A DNA stretch of 64,000 nt from Curtobacterium sp. UNCCL20 (GTDB lineage Bacteria > Actinomycetota > Actinomycetes > Actinomycetales > Microbacteriaceae), in contig NZ_FNKG01000002.1 of assembly GCF_900101675.1 (NCBI RefSeq), positions 391,005 to 455,004 of the forward strand. Direction: 5' to 3'. A model generated the notes under the pieces. That model ran no database searches and had not been told where the DNA came from. It saw nothing but the letters and a program-made list of their open reading frames with translations. The position numbers were made by a program, and so were the translations under genes. This document shows, in pieces, positions 51,640 to 59,970 of this stretch. Position 1 is the first letter of the stretch; every line of letters begins with the position of its first letter.

Positions 51640-52515
51640 TCAGTAGAAGTTCGACGCCTGCGAGTGCGCCCACGCGGCGCACGGGGTGCCGTACGACGCG
51701 CTGATGTACTGCAGCCCCCACGTGATCTGCGTGGTGGCGTTGGTCCGCCAGTCCGCGGCGATCGTCGCCATCTTCGACCCGGGCAGGGCCTGCGGGATGC
51801 CGGTCGCGCCGCCGTTCGCGTTGACGGCCTGGTAGTTCCAGCCGGACTCCTTGGTCCACAGGTTGTCGAGGCACTGGAACTGGTCGGCGCCCCAGCCGTA
51901 CTTCGACGCCGCGAGCGCGCTGGCGGTGGCCTTCGCACCCGCCGGGGTGTTCGACTCGGCCAGCTTGCGTGCGGCCTCGGCGGCCTTCGCGGCAGCGGCT
52001 CGCTCGGCCGCGGCCCGCTGTGCCGCGGCCTCGGCGGCTGCCTTCGCGTCGGCGTCCCGCTTGTCCTGCGTGGCGCTGGCGTCGGCGACGGCGGTGCTCG
52101 CGTCGACGGTCGAGACGATGCGCGAGGTCAGGGCGCCACCGGACAGCTTCCGGTAGTCGCCGAGCGCGTCGATCCGCCGCTCGAGCGTCGTCGTGTCGGT
52201 CTTCGCGTTGGCGGTGTCGACGACGTCCTTCGCGGTGGCGATCGTCGCGGCCGCCTGTGCGCGGTCGAGGTCGGTGCCGTCGAGCGCCGGTCCGGACGTT
52301 GCGCTGGCCGTCGGCATGCCGAGGGCTTCACCGATCGCGGGCTGCGTGCCCACGGTCGCGATGCCACCGGCGACGGCGAGCACCGCTGCGCCGCCCACGA
52401 TGAAGGTGGTGGGGCGGCGGAGCGCCCGGCGCAGTCGTCGGTTGGGGGAGTTCAGGGCCTCACGTCGAGTCGAGGCCGTGGTGGTCGTGGGGAGAGCGGT
52501 GTTGCGTCCTGTCAT
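51640..52515 (-). CDS. Secreted lytic transglycosylase-like protein
   Basis: A 291-residue cell-wall hydrolase. Basic N-terminus, membrane/signal segment at about 38-55 (TFIVGGAAVLAVAGGIATVG), an Ala/Lys/Glu coiled coil at about 140-200, then a C-terminal SLT-type fold with FQCLDNLWTKESGWNYQAVN (catalytic Glu), GATGIPQALPGSKM, WGLQYISASYGTPCAAW. This order occurs in resuscitation and aggregation-promoting factors. The ATG at 52515 is followed by a Thr-rich lead. Its 287-bp upstream gap has one GTAAC direct repeat and little else. Confidence 0.85.
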   Translation of the reverse strand: MTGRNTALPTTTTASTRREALNSPNRRLRRALRRPTTFIVGGAAVLAVAGGIATVGTQPAIGEALGMPTASATSGPALDGTDLDRAQAAATIATAKDVVDTANAKTDTTTLERRIDALGDYRKLSGGALTSRIVSTVDASTAVADASATQDKRDADAKAAAEAAAQRAAAERAAAAKAAEAARKLAESNTPAGAKATASALAASKYGWGADQFQCLDNLWTKESGWNYQAVNANGGATGIPQALPGSKMATIAADWRTNATTQITWGLQYISASYGTPCAAWAHSQASNFY

Positions 52516-52779
52516 CGGTTCCGGTGGTCGGCCGGCTCGTGGTGCGTGGCTCAGGACGGTGCGCGCGGGTGGTGGGGGGAGCGCGCAGGGGAACGTGACG
52601 TGGGGACGTCCGTCGTCGTGAGCTCGCGAGCCGGGGGAGGACCGGACGGTGGTGTGGGGCCCGTCCGTCCGCCGGCCGGCGACCGTGGGGTGGCCGCCGA
52701 TGGGCGAAGCCGACACGATGACGCGTCAGCCTGGACGCCGGGTCCAGGAGGACTGGCAGAACCGTCCGTCCACCCGTCG

Positions 52780-52795
52780 GTAACGGTTCGGTAAC
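52780..52795. promoter_or_regulatory. GTAAC-N6-GTAAC direct repeat
   Basis: GTAAC at 52780-52784 and 52791-52795, separated by 6 bp (one helical turn). Tandem half sites are the usual target of OmpR-family response regulators such as MtrA, which controls wall hydrolases in actinobacteria. It lies 265 bp before the transglycosylase start and just after the MarR stop. Binding is a guess. Confidence 0.35.
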
Positions 52796-52802
52796 GACCG
52801 GA

Positions 52803-53264
52803 TCAGGCGTTCGAGGTGTGAGGTTCCTGGGTGCGCTCGCCCTGTGCCACGCGCTCGAGAGCGTCGAGGGCAGCGGCGATCGCGTCGACGTCCTGGTCGG
52901 CCAACTCGGCGATGAGTTCGGCGACGATCCCGGTGCGGTCGGACCGTGCGCGTTCGACGGCGGCGACACCCTCGGCGGTCGCCGTCACCATGAACGCCCT
53001 GCCGTCGCGCGGGTCGGCTTCGCGCTCGATGAACCCGCGCTGCTCCAGCTCGGTGAGGATGCGGGTCATGGTCGGCTTCGTGACCACCTCGATCCGCGAC
53101 AGGTCGCCTGGGCGCAGGGGTCCCTCGCGCTGGATGGTGGCGAGGGCGGAGACCAGACCGTACCCGAGCGAGGCCGAGTCGCTGCGCGCGCGTCGGTTGA
53201 TCCGGCCGACCGCGGCGGCGAGGCGCGCCGCGATCTCGGTGCGGTCCGGCTGGCGGTGGCTCAT
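52803..53264 (-). CDS. MarR-family transcriptional regulator
   Basis: A 153-residue winged-helix regulator. RPGDLSRIEVVTKPTMTRILTELEQRGFIEREADPRDGRAFMVTATAEG spans helix 3-4 and the wing. The ATG at 53264 has GGAG at 7 bp; an in-frame TTG at 53285 is less likely. Monocistronic in the sequence shown. Effector and targets unknown. Confidence 0.88.
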   Translation of the reverse strand: MSHRQPDRTEIAARLAAAVGRINRRARSDSASLGYGLVSALATIQREGPLRPGDLSRIEVVTKPTMTRILTELEQRGFIEREADPRDGRAFMVTATAEGVAAVERARSDRTGIVAELIAELADQDVDAIAAALDALERVAQGERTQEPHTSNA

Positions 53265-53358
53265 GCGGTGCTCCGGGTCGTCCAACGGGTGGTCGGGGCG
53301 ATGCTACCGGCTCCCGTGAGCGCGTGGCGGCCACGGCGTGCGACAGTCACCGGCAGCG

Positions 53359-53375
53359 GGCCTGGAGGCACGTGG
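53359..53375 (+). repeat. GGCCTGGAGGC-family half site
   Basis: GGCCTGGAGGCACGTGG just upstream of a separate hairpin terminator; no second arm. Confidence 0.55.
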
Positions 53376-53382
53376 AACGCGG

Positions 53383-53414
53383 GCCGCCCGCCTCGCGCGG
53401 GCGAGACGGGCGGC
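53383..53414. terminator. Hairpin terminator after the GntR gene
   Basis: GCCGCCCG...CGGGCGGC with an inner CTCGC/GCGAG pair and a 4-base loop; one internal mismatch. It lies 26 bp beyond the GntR stop (minus strand), and could also end readthrough from the plus strand. Confidence 0.7.
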
Positions 53415-53439
53415 TTCCTGAGCGGGTCCTCAGGTCGGG

Positions 53440-54090
53440 TCAGCGCTTCTCACCCGGAAGCAGGTGGATGGCCTCGGTCGCGAGCTCCGCGGCGACGTTG
53501 TCACCGGATGCCGTCGCCTCGCGCAGGCGTCGGAAGTCGGCGGTCATCTGGTCCCAGTCGATCAGCTCGTCGAGGTTCGGCAGCCGGAGCCGGAACGCCA
53601 GGCCGTCCATCGTGTCGCGGCAGACGCGCTGGAGGTTCTCGTTGCCGCACTCTGCGACGTAGAGGGCGAAGACGCCGAGGGCGTCGCGGTTGACCGCGGG
53701 CACGTCGTGCGCCTCGTAGTCCTTGATGGTGGCGTCGAGCTGCGTCAGGATCTTCTTCTTCGCGCTCGCGGTGAGCCGTGGGACCGCCAGGCGGACGACA
53801 CCGCCGAAGAGGACCCCGAGCGTCTGCAGCGCCTCGACGACCTCGGACGGGTTCGGGGTGGTCACCCGCGTGTACCGGTTCGGTGCCATCTCGATCAGGC
53901 CGGCGCGGGCGAGCTGGCTGAGGGCCTCGCGGATCGGGGTGCGGGAGACGCCGAGCCAGGCGATGAGCTCGTCGTCGTTCAGGCGCTCCCCGGGCTCGAG
54001 CGTGCCGTCCATGATCGCGTCGTGGATCTTGTGACGGACGGTGTCGCGGAGCAGCTGGTGCTCGGTCGGTGCGCTGCTGGGGACCGGCAT
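53440..54090 (-). CDS. GntR-family regulator, FCD (FadR) subfamily
   Basis: A 216-residue regulator. Winged helix at about 12-75 (HKIHDAIMDGTLEPGERLNDDELIAWLGVSRTPIREAL) then the all-helical FCD ligand domain with a metal site His/Asp set. The ATG at 54090 has GGAGGA at 7 bp. It is not next to a catabolic gene. A dyad CTGATATGACAG beside its own -10 suggests self-control. Ligand probably an organic acid. Confidence 0.88.
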   Translation of the reverse strand: MPVPSSAPTEHQLLRDTVRHKIHDAIMDGTLEPGERLNDDELIAWLGVSRTPIREALSQLARAGLIEMAPNRYTRVTTPNPSEVVEALQTLGVLFGGVVRLAVPRLTASAKKKILTQLDATIKDYEAHDVPAVNRDALGVFALYVAECGNENLQRVCRDTMDGLAFRLRLPNLDELIDWDQMTADFRRLREATASGDNVAAELATEAIHLLPGEKR

Positions 54091-54163
54091 GCGGGTTCCT
54101 CCGGGATCGTGGCGGCAGGGGACGGGTTGGTGCAGCCGACCGTTCGGTGCGGACGCATGGTTC

Positions 54164-54182
54164 ACCGTACCTGATATGACAG
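54164..54182 (-). promoter_or_regulatory. GntR promoter and candidate autoregulatory dyad
   Basis: Minus-strand -10 TACGGT at 54164-54169 is followed on its upstream side by CTGATATGACAG (54171-54182), a weak inverted repeat in the spacer. The predicted leader is about 70 nt with a good ribosome site. Confidence 0.4.
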
Positions 54183-54219
54183 CGGCGTTCCGGTCGGATC
54201 AGGGAGTGTCACCGGACCC

Positions 54220-54654
54220 TCAGTCGTGCGGGTGCAGGAGTCGGAGGGTGACCGGGTCCTCGGTGCCGCCGTACCAGCGCTCGAGCACGGCTCGGAACGG
54301 TGCGTCGTCGTCGGCGGCACGCGCGAACAGCGTCATCGAGGACCGCAGCTTCATCGCGTCGACCCCACCGAGGAGCGCGTCCGCCGACCGTGCGGGTGCC
54401 GCGGCCACGACGGCTGCGGCCTCGAGCAGCCGCGGCCCGAGCACCGGGTGGTCGAGGTACGCCCGTGCCTCGTCGAGTCCGTCGATCGCGTAGTGCTGCG
54501 CGGTGGCGCTCCGGCCGAGGCCGGCCAGCTGCGGGAACTCGAACCACATCCAGTGCGAGGTCTTCCGGCCGTTCCGGAGCTCGGCGAGCGCGGTCTCGTG
54601 GACGCCCTCCTGCGCCTGCACGAAGCGGTCGAAGCGGTCCGGCTCGACGGTCAC
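54220..54654 (-). CDS. DUF1810-family protein
   Basis: A 144-residue protein. FDRFVQAQEGVHETALAELRNGRKTSHWMWFEFPQL near the start is the DUF1810 signature, with HPVLGPRLLEA and ending MTLFARAADDDAPFRAVLERWYGG. The fold is calmodulin-like in length, but no function is known. GTG start overlaps the DUF2071 stop. Last gene of a three-gene operon. Confidence 0.87.
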   Translation of the reverse strand: MTVEPDRFDRFVQAQEGVHETALAELRNGRKTSHWMWFEFPQLAGLGRSATAQHYAIDGLDEARAYLDHPVLGPRLLEAAAVVAAAPARSADALLGGVDAMKLRSSMTLFARAADDDAPFRAVLERWYGGTEDPVTLRLLHPHD

Positions 54655-55442
54655 CGGACCACGTCCCCCCAGCCGTAGCGGACGGTGGTGCCGTCCACGA
54701 CGAGCAGCGAGTCCGGTTCGCGGTCGAGGAGCCCGGGCATGCCGACGGCGTCGGGCAGATCACCCTCGAGGCGTTCGAGCCGCGCGGACCGGATCGTCAG
54801 CGGCGGGTGCTCGCGCTGCCAGAACAGCGTCTGCGCGAGCAGACGGGCGTGGATCCCCGCACGCGTCGTGAGCTCCGTCGCGAGCGGGGAGTCGACGACG
54901 TCGCCGGCCACCACGCGGAACGAGGCGTCGTGGCGGGGCTGCACCGTGCCTCCCGGCCGACCCGTCCTGCCGCGCACCCAGCGCACCGGGTGCCTGCCGG
55001 GCCGGGCCGGGTGCCGGACCGACCGGTACGCGAGGGTGTCCCCGCGACGTCGTGCCCGCGCGTGCGCGAACGTGTACGGCACCCCGAGCAGGGCGTGCGC
55101 GGCGACGATCGCCGGCACGTTCGCCGTGTCGACGGTGCGGTACGCGACCCCGCGGCGGCCGCGGTCGTCGACCGTGAGCACCTCGATCGTGACCTCGGTC
55201 ATCGTGCCGAGCCGCCCGGACGGCGGGAACGGCGGGACCCGGGTCTCGCGGAAGACGTACGCCGACAGCCCCGCCCAGGCGCTGCCGTCGACCACGTCCG
55301 GACGGGTGCCGCGCGGGACCAGCCCGGCCAACGACCCCGGGTCGTGACGCCAGTGCGCGAACACGATGTCCTCCCACGCGTGCACCGTCACCGGACGGTG
55401 CAGCAGCGGCACCGCGGCGCGGGCCCGCGCGGGCTCGGTCAC
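54651..55442 (-). CDS. DUF2071 (YqjF-like) protein
   Basis: A 263-residue protein of the acetoacetate-decarboxylase-like fold. HRPVTVHAWEDIVFAHWRHDPGSLAGLVPRGTRPDVVDGSAWAGLSAYVF and TEVTIEVLTVDDRGRRGVAYRTVD match DUF2071. GTG start overlaps the DoxX stop (GTGA), and its own stop overlaps the DUF1810 start. Enzymatic role unknown. Confidence 0.85.
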   Translation of the reverse strand: MTEPARARAAVPLLHRPVTVHAWEDIVFAHWRHDPGSLAGLVPRGTRPDVVDGSAWAGLSAYVFRETRVPPFPPSGRLGTMTEVTIEVLTVDDRGRRGVAYRTVDTANVPAIVAAHALLGVPYTFAHARARRRGDTLAYRSVRHPARPGRHPVRWVRGRTGRPGGTVQPRHDASFRVVAGDVVDSPLATELTTRAGIHARLLAQTLFWQREHPPLTIRSARLERLEGDLPDAVGMPGLLDREPDSLLVVDGTTVRYGWGDVVR

Positions 55443-55837
55443 CGCTTCGGCGCGTGCCGACCGACGCGCACGGCCCAGGCGACGAGGGGTGCCTGCAGGG
55501 GCAGGCGGAGCACCGAGCCGAGCCGCATCGCGCGGGTCGACCGGGGGCTGTCGAGCAGGTCGTTCGCCATCTTGAGGTTCGCCGGGAACACGGCGAGGAA
55601 CAGCGCCGCCGCAGCCCAGCCGGCGGCGCGTCGGGTCGCCGGGATCGCCAGGCCAGCGGCGATGCCGAGCTCTGCGACGCCCGAGGCGACCGTCGTCAGC
55701 CGCGGTGGCAGGGCATCGGGGACGATGCGGTCGTAGGTCCTCGGCCGCAGGAAGTGGGTGACACCGGCTCCGCCCAGCACGACGGCGAGGAGGGTGGCGG
55801 TGCGGGTGGCGCGTCGTTGGCGCTCGCGTCGTCGCAT
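55439..55837 (-). CDS. DoxX-family membrane protein
   Basis: A 132-residue protein with about four helices. GAGVTHFLRPRTYDRIVPDALP and SGVAELGIAAGLAIPATRRAAGW are DoxX-like, followed by AVFPANLKMANDLLDSPRS. A CACGAT hexamer 6 bp before the ATG may be the -10. First gene of the operon with DUF2071 and DUF1810. DoxX proteins are linked to redox and thiosulfate use in some species; here the role is open. Confidence 0.8.
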   Translation of the reverse strand: MRRRERQRRATRTATLLAVVLGGAGVTHFLRPRTYDRIVPDALPPRLTTVASGVAELGIAAGLAIPATRRAAGWAAAALFLAVFPANLKMANDLLDSPRSTRAMRLGSVLRLPLQAPLVAWAVRVGRHAPKR

Positions 55838-55927
55838 GGGTCCATCGTGCCCGGCCTCCCGCTCGGCGCGTACGGAGAGCGCTCAGGTCCGGCTGAGGGG
55901 GGGCCGGCGTGCAGTCCCGATCGCGGC

Positions 55928-57253
55928 TCAGGTGAGGGCGGTCGCCACCAGGTCGAGGACCGCCGTCGCCACCTCGGCCTTGCTGCCCGAGGTCTCGCGG
56001 ACCACTTCGCCGCCCGGGACGAGCACCTCGATGGCGTTCTCCTCGCGCTCGAACCCGTGCGACCAGCCGACGTGGTTCACGACGAGCAGGTCCGCCGGCT
56101 TCCGGGCGATCTTCGCGCGCCCGAGCTCGATGCGGGCGGCCCGGTCGGGTTCGGTCTCGGCGGCGAACCCGACGATGATCTGTCCGGTGCGGCGGGCGGC
56201 GACGAGGTCGGCGAGGACGTCGGGGTTCTTCACGAGCTCGAGCGTCATCGTGTCGCCCTGCGCGTCCTTCTTCAGCTTCTCGGTGTGCACCTCGGCCGGG
56301 CGGTAGTCGGCGACCGCGGCGGTCATCACGACGACGTCGGCGTCGGCGGCGGCAGCGTGCACGGCAGCGGCGAGCTCGAGGGCGGAGCCCACCGGGACCA
56401 CCTCGGCGTCGAGACCCGCGGTGAGGGACCCCTCGACGTTGGCGGCGACCACCGTGACCGTGGCTCCGCGGCGGGCGGCGTCCGCGGCGATCGCGATGCC
56501 CTGTCGACCCGACGAGCGGTTGCCGACGAAGCGGACGGGGTCGAACGGTTCGCGGGTGCCACCGGCGCTGACGACGACGCGGACGCCGGCGAGGTCGCCC
56601 TGCTCGCCTCGGGCGCCGGTGCCGGCGGCGCTGCTCGTTCCGGCGGGGTCGCCGGTGCCGGCGGCGCTGCTGACGTCGGCCGAGCCGCTGGCGTGGGCGC
56701 CCGGGTGGTCCAGGACCGCGAGTGCGGCGGCGACGATGTCCTCGGGCTCCGCCATCCGACCGATCCCGGCGTCGTCGCCCGTCAGCGCCCCGACCACCGG
56801 GCCGACGAACCGGACGCCGCGCTCCCGGAGGGTGGCGATGTTCGCCCGGGTGGCCGGGTGCTCCCACATCTGCGGGTGCATCGCGGGGGCGACCACGACG
56901 GGTGCCTCGGTCGCGAGCAGTGTCGTGCCGAGCAGGTCGCCCGCGAGGCCCGCGGTCATCCGGGCGAGGGAGTCCGCGGTGGCCGGGGCGACGACGACCA
57001 GGTCCGCCCGACGGCCGAGCGAGACGTGCCGGACCTCGGCGACGTCCTCGAAGACGCTCGTCGTGACCGGGTTCCGGCTGAGGGCCTCCAGCGTCGGCAG
57101 TCCGACGAAGCGGAGTGCCCCCTCGGTCGGGACGACGTGGACGTCGTGCCCCCGCTTCACCAGTTCGCGGACGACGCCCACGGCCTTGTAGGCCGCGATC
57201 CCCCCGGTGATGCCCACGACGACGGTCAGGCGGCGCTCTGCTGCTGCGTTCAC
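55928..57253 (-). CDS. coaBC: Bifunctional phosphopantothenoylcysteine synthetase/decarboxylase
   Basis: Two steps of coenzyme A synthesis. 441 residues. The CoaC flavoprotein half has VGITGGIAAYKAVGVVRELVKRGHDVHVV, APAMHPQMWEHPAT and the catalytic Cys region is replaced by GRMAEPEDIV; CoaB has VVVSAGGTREPFDPVRFVGNRSSGRQG, FAAETE and ARKPADLLVVN. The linker near 190-212 has a duplicated 12-residue unit. GTG at 57253 is preferred to 57262 because TAGCGT lies 7 bp before it and overlaps the latter. Confidence 0.93.
   Translation of the reverse strand: MNAAAERRLTVVVGITGGIAAYKAVGVVRELVKRGHDVHVVPTEGALRFVGLPTLEALSRNPVTTSVFEDVAEVRHVSLGRRADLVVVAPATADSLARMTAGLAGDLLGTTLLATEAPVVVAPAMHPQMWEHPATRANIATLRERGVRFVGPVVGALTGDDAGIGRMAEPEDIVAAALAVLDHPGAHASGSADVSSAAGTGDPAGTSSAAGTGARGEQGDLAGVRVVVSAGGTREPFDPVRFVGNRSSGRQGIAIAADAARRGATVTVVAANVEGSLTAGLDAEVVPVGSALELAAAVHAAAADADVVVMTAAVADYRPAEVHTEKLKKDAQGDTMTLELVKNPDVLADLVAARRTGQIIVGFAAETEPDRAARIELGRAKIARKPADLLVVNHVGWSHGFEREENAIEVLVPGGEVVRETSGSKAEVATAVLDLVATALT
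56615..56671 (-). repeat. 36-bp duplication in the coaBC linker
   Basis: GCCGGTGCCGGCGGCGCTGCT occurs at 56615-56635 and 56651-56671 (36-bp period) and codes SSAAGTG twice. In frame, in a loop between the two enzymes. Confidence 0.75.
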
Positions 57254-57260
57254 GTCGGTC

Positions 57261-57266
57261 ACGCTA
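57261..57266 (-). promoter_or_regulatory. -10 element TAGCGT, leaderless start of coaBC
   Basis: Minus-strand TAGCGT ends 7 bp before the GTG at 57253. Confidence 0.6.
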
Positions 57267-57294
57267 CCCGGGCACCCGTGCGAGGATCGACCGC

Positions 57295-58083
57295 ATGTGC
57301 ACCGTCGTCGTCCGTGTCGAACCCGGCGCCGAGTGGCCCGTCACGATGCTCGCCCTCCGTGACGAGTCGCCGGAGCGTCCGTGGGACCCGCCCGCCGCGT
57401 GGTGGCCGGAGCGCGACGCCTCGGTCCGGGGCGTCCGGGACCGTTCGGCGGGCGGCGCGTGGCTCGCCGCGTCGGACGCGGCCGGGCTCGCCGTGGTGCT
57501 GAACCGGGGCGAGGACGTGCCGAGCGACGACGGCACCTGGACCACGCGCGGGGTCGTCCCGCTCGACGCCGTCACCGGGGCGCTGCCCGGCCACGACGGC
57601 ACCGTGCCCACGACACGGGCGTTCAACCTCGTCCGGGCGACGGCCGACGGGGCCGAGGTCGTGACGTGGGACGGCGCCGAGGTGCGCACGACCGTGCTCG
57701 GTCCCGGCGTGCACATGGTCACGCACGGCGAACCCGACGACCCGGCGGCACCGCGCATCGGCCGGTGGCTCGACGCCTTCCGGGCGGCCGCGGCTCCGGT
57801 CGGGCCACCCGAGCTCGGACCCTTCGACGAGCTCCGCGCCGCCGACTCCGGCGACGACGCCGGCGACGGCTGGAGCGGCTGGTTCGGGGTCCTCGCCGAG
57901 TCGGCAGCCCTGCCGTCCGACGACTCCGACGCGATCCTCCGGGACGCCCAGGAGCACGAGGGGCACGTCGCGACGCTGTCGATCGTCGCGGCTGCCGTCG
58001 GCCCGGCGCGGACGGTCCTGCAGCACGCCCGGCTCACCGAGCCCGGACGCCTCGACGGATCGGTCGAGCTGCACCACGCCTGA
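57295..58083 (+). CDS. NRDE/TANGO2-family protein
   Basis: A 262-residue protein starting MCTVVVRVEPG, where the free N-terminal Cys after Met removal is the likely nucleophile. LALRDESPERPWDPPAAWWP is a variant of the NRDE motif (Asn replaced by Leu), followed by GGAWLAASDAAGLAVVLNR and later RAFNLVRA. NRDE proteins resemble N-terminal nucleophile hydrolases and, in animals, handle heme or lipid. Divergent from coaBC, sharing a 41-bp intergenic region. Confidence 0.82.
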   Translation: MCTVVVRVEPGAEWPVTMLALRDESPERPWDPPAAWWPERDASVRGVRDRSAGGAWLAASDAAGLAVVLNRGEDVPSDDGTWTTRGVVPLDAVTGALPGHDGTVPTTRAFNLVRATADGAEVVTWDGAEVRTTVLGPGVHMVTHGEPDDPAAPRIGRWLDAFRAAAAPVGPPELGPFDELRAADSGDDAGDGWSGWFGVLAESAALPSDDSDAILRDAQEHEGHVATLSIVAAAVGPARTVLQHARLTEPGRLDGSVELHHA

Positions 58084-58188
58084 CCCGGCGACGGGCGTCC
58101 CGTGCTTCCCGGCCCCGGAACCGCGCCGCCTGAGTGCACCCGCAGCGCCGTCGCGGTCCGGCGCGTGTCGCTGCTCGTCCGGGCGGCG

Positions 58189-58194
58189 TACCTT
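58189..58194 (+). promoter_or_regulatory. -10 element TACCTT, leaderless start
   Basis: TACCTT ends 8 bp before the GTG at 58203. Confidence 0.5.
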
Positions 58195-58202
58195 CGCCGT
58201 TC

Positions 58203-58913
58203 GTGACCACCCGATCCCGGCCCCTGCTGCTCGTCGCCCTGGCCCTCGGCGCGGTCCTCGTGCTCGGCGCGTGCAGCGAGGATCCTTCCGTCGCGGCCGA
58301 CACGACACCGTCCGCGACCGTGACGACCCGGGCGTGGGACGACGCCGCCGGGGTGGGCGTCGTGGTGATCGGTGACTCGATCACCGGTGGCCACGGGTTG
58401 ACGACGGCCGAGGCGTGGCCGGCCCGGGTCGCCGACCAGCAGGGGTGGTCCCTGACGAACCTGTCGTGCGACGGCGCCGGCGTGGCCGCACTCGGCGACG
58501 CCGACGACTGCGCGAGCGCGTACGCGACGCTGGTGAAGCGTGCGGTGGACCTCCGGCCGCAGGTCGTCATCGTGCAGGCCAGCTCGAACGACCTCGGGTT
58601 GGACACCGCCGAGGTGCGGAGCGCCACCGACCGGGTCGTCGACGACGTCCACCGGCGACTCCCGCACGCGACCCTCATCGGCCTCAGCGCGATCTGGGAC
58701 CAGGACCCGCCGCCCGCACAGCTCGCCGCGATCTCGAAGGCGATGCGCACCGCACTGCGCCGCGAGGGTGGGACGTACGTCGACATCGGGGAGCCGCTCC
58801 GCGGGCACCCGACCTGGATGCAGTCCGACGACGTGCACCCCACGGTCCGGGGGCAGCAGGCGATCGCCGCGGCGGTGACCGCGGCGTTCGCCCGCGACCA
58901 CGTGCACTTCTGA
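58203..58913 (+). CDS. SGNH/GDSL-family hydrolase lipoprotein
   Basis: A 236-residue secreted enzyme. Lipoprotein signal at 1-22 with lipobox VLGAC. SGNH blocks: VVIGDSITGGHG (Ser), LSCDGAGVA (Gly), SSNDLGLD (Asn) and DDVHPTVRG (Asp-x-x-His) near the C-terminus. It should be an esterase or acyl hydrolase outside the cell. The start is set by the -10 hexamer. The gene ends in the first copy of a 22-bp tandem repeat. Confidence 0.88.
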   Translation: MTTRSRPLLLVALALGAVLVLGACSEDPSVAADTTPSATVTTRAWDDAAGVGVVVIGDSITGGHGLTTAEAWPARVADQQGWSLTNLSCDGAGVAALGDADDCASAYATLVKRAVDLRPQVVIVQASSNDLGLDTAEVRSATDRVVDDVHRRLPHATLIGLSAIWDQDPPPAQLAAISKAMRTALRREGGTYVDIGEPLRGHPTWMQSDDVHPTVRGQQAIAAAVTAAFARDHVHF

Positions 58914-58972
58914 CGCCGCGACCACCCGCTTCTGACGCCGCGACCACCCGCTTCTGACGCCACGACCACCCG
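58907..58972 (+). repeat. Three 22-bp tandem repeats at a gene end
   Basis: Units CTTCTGACGCCGCGACCACCCG at 58907, 58929 and 58951 (the last with one change). The first unit contains the lipoprotein stop codon TGA. Likely slippage product. Confidence 0.85.
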
Positions 58973-58994
58973 CGGTGACGAGGCGGGGACGACC

Positions 58995-59007
58995 CGCGCC
59001 TCCAGGC
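58995..59007 (-). repeat. GGCCTGGAGGC-family half site, reverse orientation
   Basis: CGCGCCTCCAGGC 8 bp before the SDR stop side. Reverse-strand half copy. Confidence 0.5.
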
Positions 59008-59014
59008 AGCCCTG

Positions 59015-59923
59015 CTAGACCGGCGGACGCGTCCCGGTCAGGTCCTCGGCGACCGCCCACAGCGAGCGGGCCAGGTCGGCGCTCCGCGCCGAGCGCGGGA
59101 TCGACGCGAGGGTGGTCGGACCGGTCAACCCGAACGGCCCGGAGGGACCGTAGTAGGCGCCGCCCACCGCGTTCGGGCCGACCGCCGCGTACAGCAGGGG
59201 CTCCGCACCCTGCTCGACGGCCTGCGTGAACGGCAGAGCGCGGTTGCTGGCCTTGGCCGGCTTCGCGCGCCCGAGGGACCGCCCGGCCGACTGCAGGTTC
59301 GTCCGGGTGTAGCCGGGGTGCGCGGCGGTGCTCATTAGCGACCAGTCGACCTCGACGGAGAGGCGGTGCAGGTGGAGTGCGAGCAGCAGATCGGCGAGCT
59401 TCGACTGCGAGTACGCGCGCCAGCCGTTGTAGCCGTGCTCCCACTGCAGGTCGTCGAACCGGATCCGGCCGGGCACCGCGGCGATGCTCGACATCGTGGC
59501 GACGCGGGCGTCGGGGGAGCGGAGCAGCACGGGCAGCAGCAGGTTCGTCAGCGCGAAGGGGCCGAGGAAGTTCGTGCCGAACTGCAGCTCGAACCCGTCG
59601 ACGGTCTCGAAGCGCGTCGGCGGGGCCATCACGCCGGCGTTGTTCACCAGGACGTCGAGCGGTCGGTCGTCCGCGACGATCCCGGCCGCGAACCGTCGGA
59701 CGCTCGCGAGGTCGGCGAGGTCGAGCTCGCGCACCTCGACGTCCGCCCCCGGGTGCGCGGCCCGGATGCTGGCCGCCGCGTCGTCGCCCTTCGCCGTCGT
59801 GCGGACGGCGAGCACCACCGAGGCGCCGGCACCTGCGAGGCGCAGCGCGGTCTCCTTCCCGGTCCCGCTGTTGGCACCGGTGACGACGATGCGACGTCCG
59901 GTCTGGTCAGGGATCTTCGGCAT
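59015..59923 (-). CDS. Short-chain dehydrogenase/reductase
   Basis: A 302-residue SDR. Cofactor motif [19 protein letters not shown] at about 14-32, NNAGVMAPP, catalytic Ser in [11 protein letters not shown] and Tyr-Lys in [11 protein letters not shown], followed by [10 protein letters not shown]. Similar to protochlorophyllide-reductase-like/WWOX-type SDRs. Substrate unknown. Divergent from the LLM oxidoreductase at 60007. Confidence 0.88.
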   Translation of the reverse strand: MPKIPDQTGRRIVVTGANSGTGKETALRLAGAGASVVLAVRTTAKGDDAAASIRAAHPGADVEVRELDLADLASVRRFAAGIVADDRPLDVLVNNAGVMAPPTRFETVDGFELQFGTNFLGPFALTNLLLPVLLRSPDARVATMSSIAAVPGRIRFDDLQWEHGYNGWRAYSQSKLADLLLALHLHRLSVEVDWSLMSTAAHPGYTRTNLQSAGRSLGRAKPAKASNRALPFTQAVEQGAEPLLYAAVGPNAVGGAYYGPSGPFGLTGPTTLASIPRSARSADLARSLWAVAEDLTGTRPPV

Positions 59924-59930
59924 GCGGGCG

Positions 59931-59936
59931 ACCGTA
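59931..59936 (-). promoter_or_regulatory. -10 element TACGGT, leaderless start
   Basis: Minus-strand TACGGT ends 7 bp before the ATG at 59923. Confidence 0.6.
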
Positions 59937-59970
59937 CACGGACGGCCTCGACGTCCGGGACCCACCGTGC

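Noticed and set aside
52516-52802. c-di-AMP (ydaO) riboswitch before the transglycosylase gene
   Set aside because: Such riboswitches precede similar genes in actinobacteria, so I looked for the conserved core blocks, but could not find them on the minus strand.
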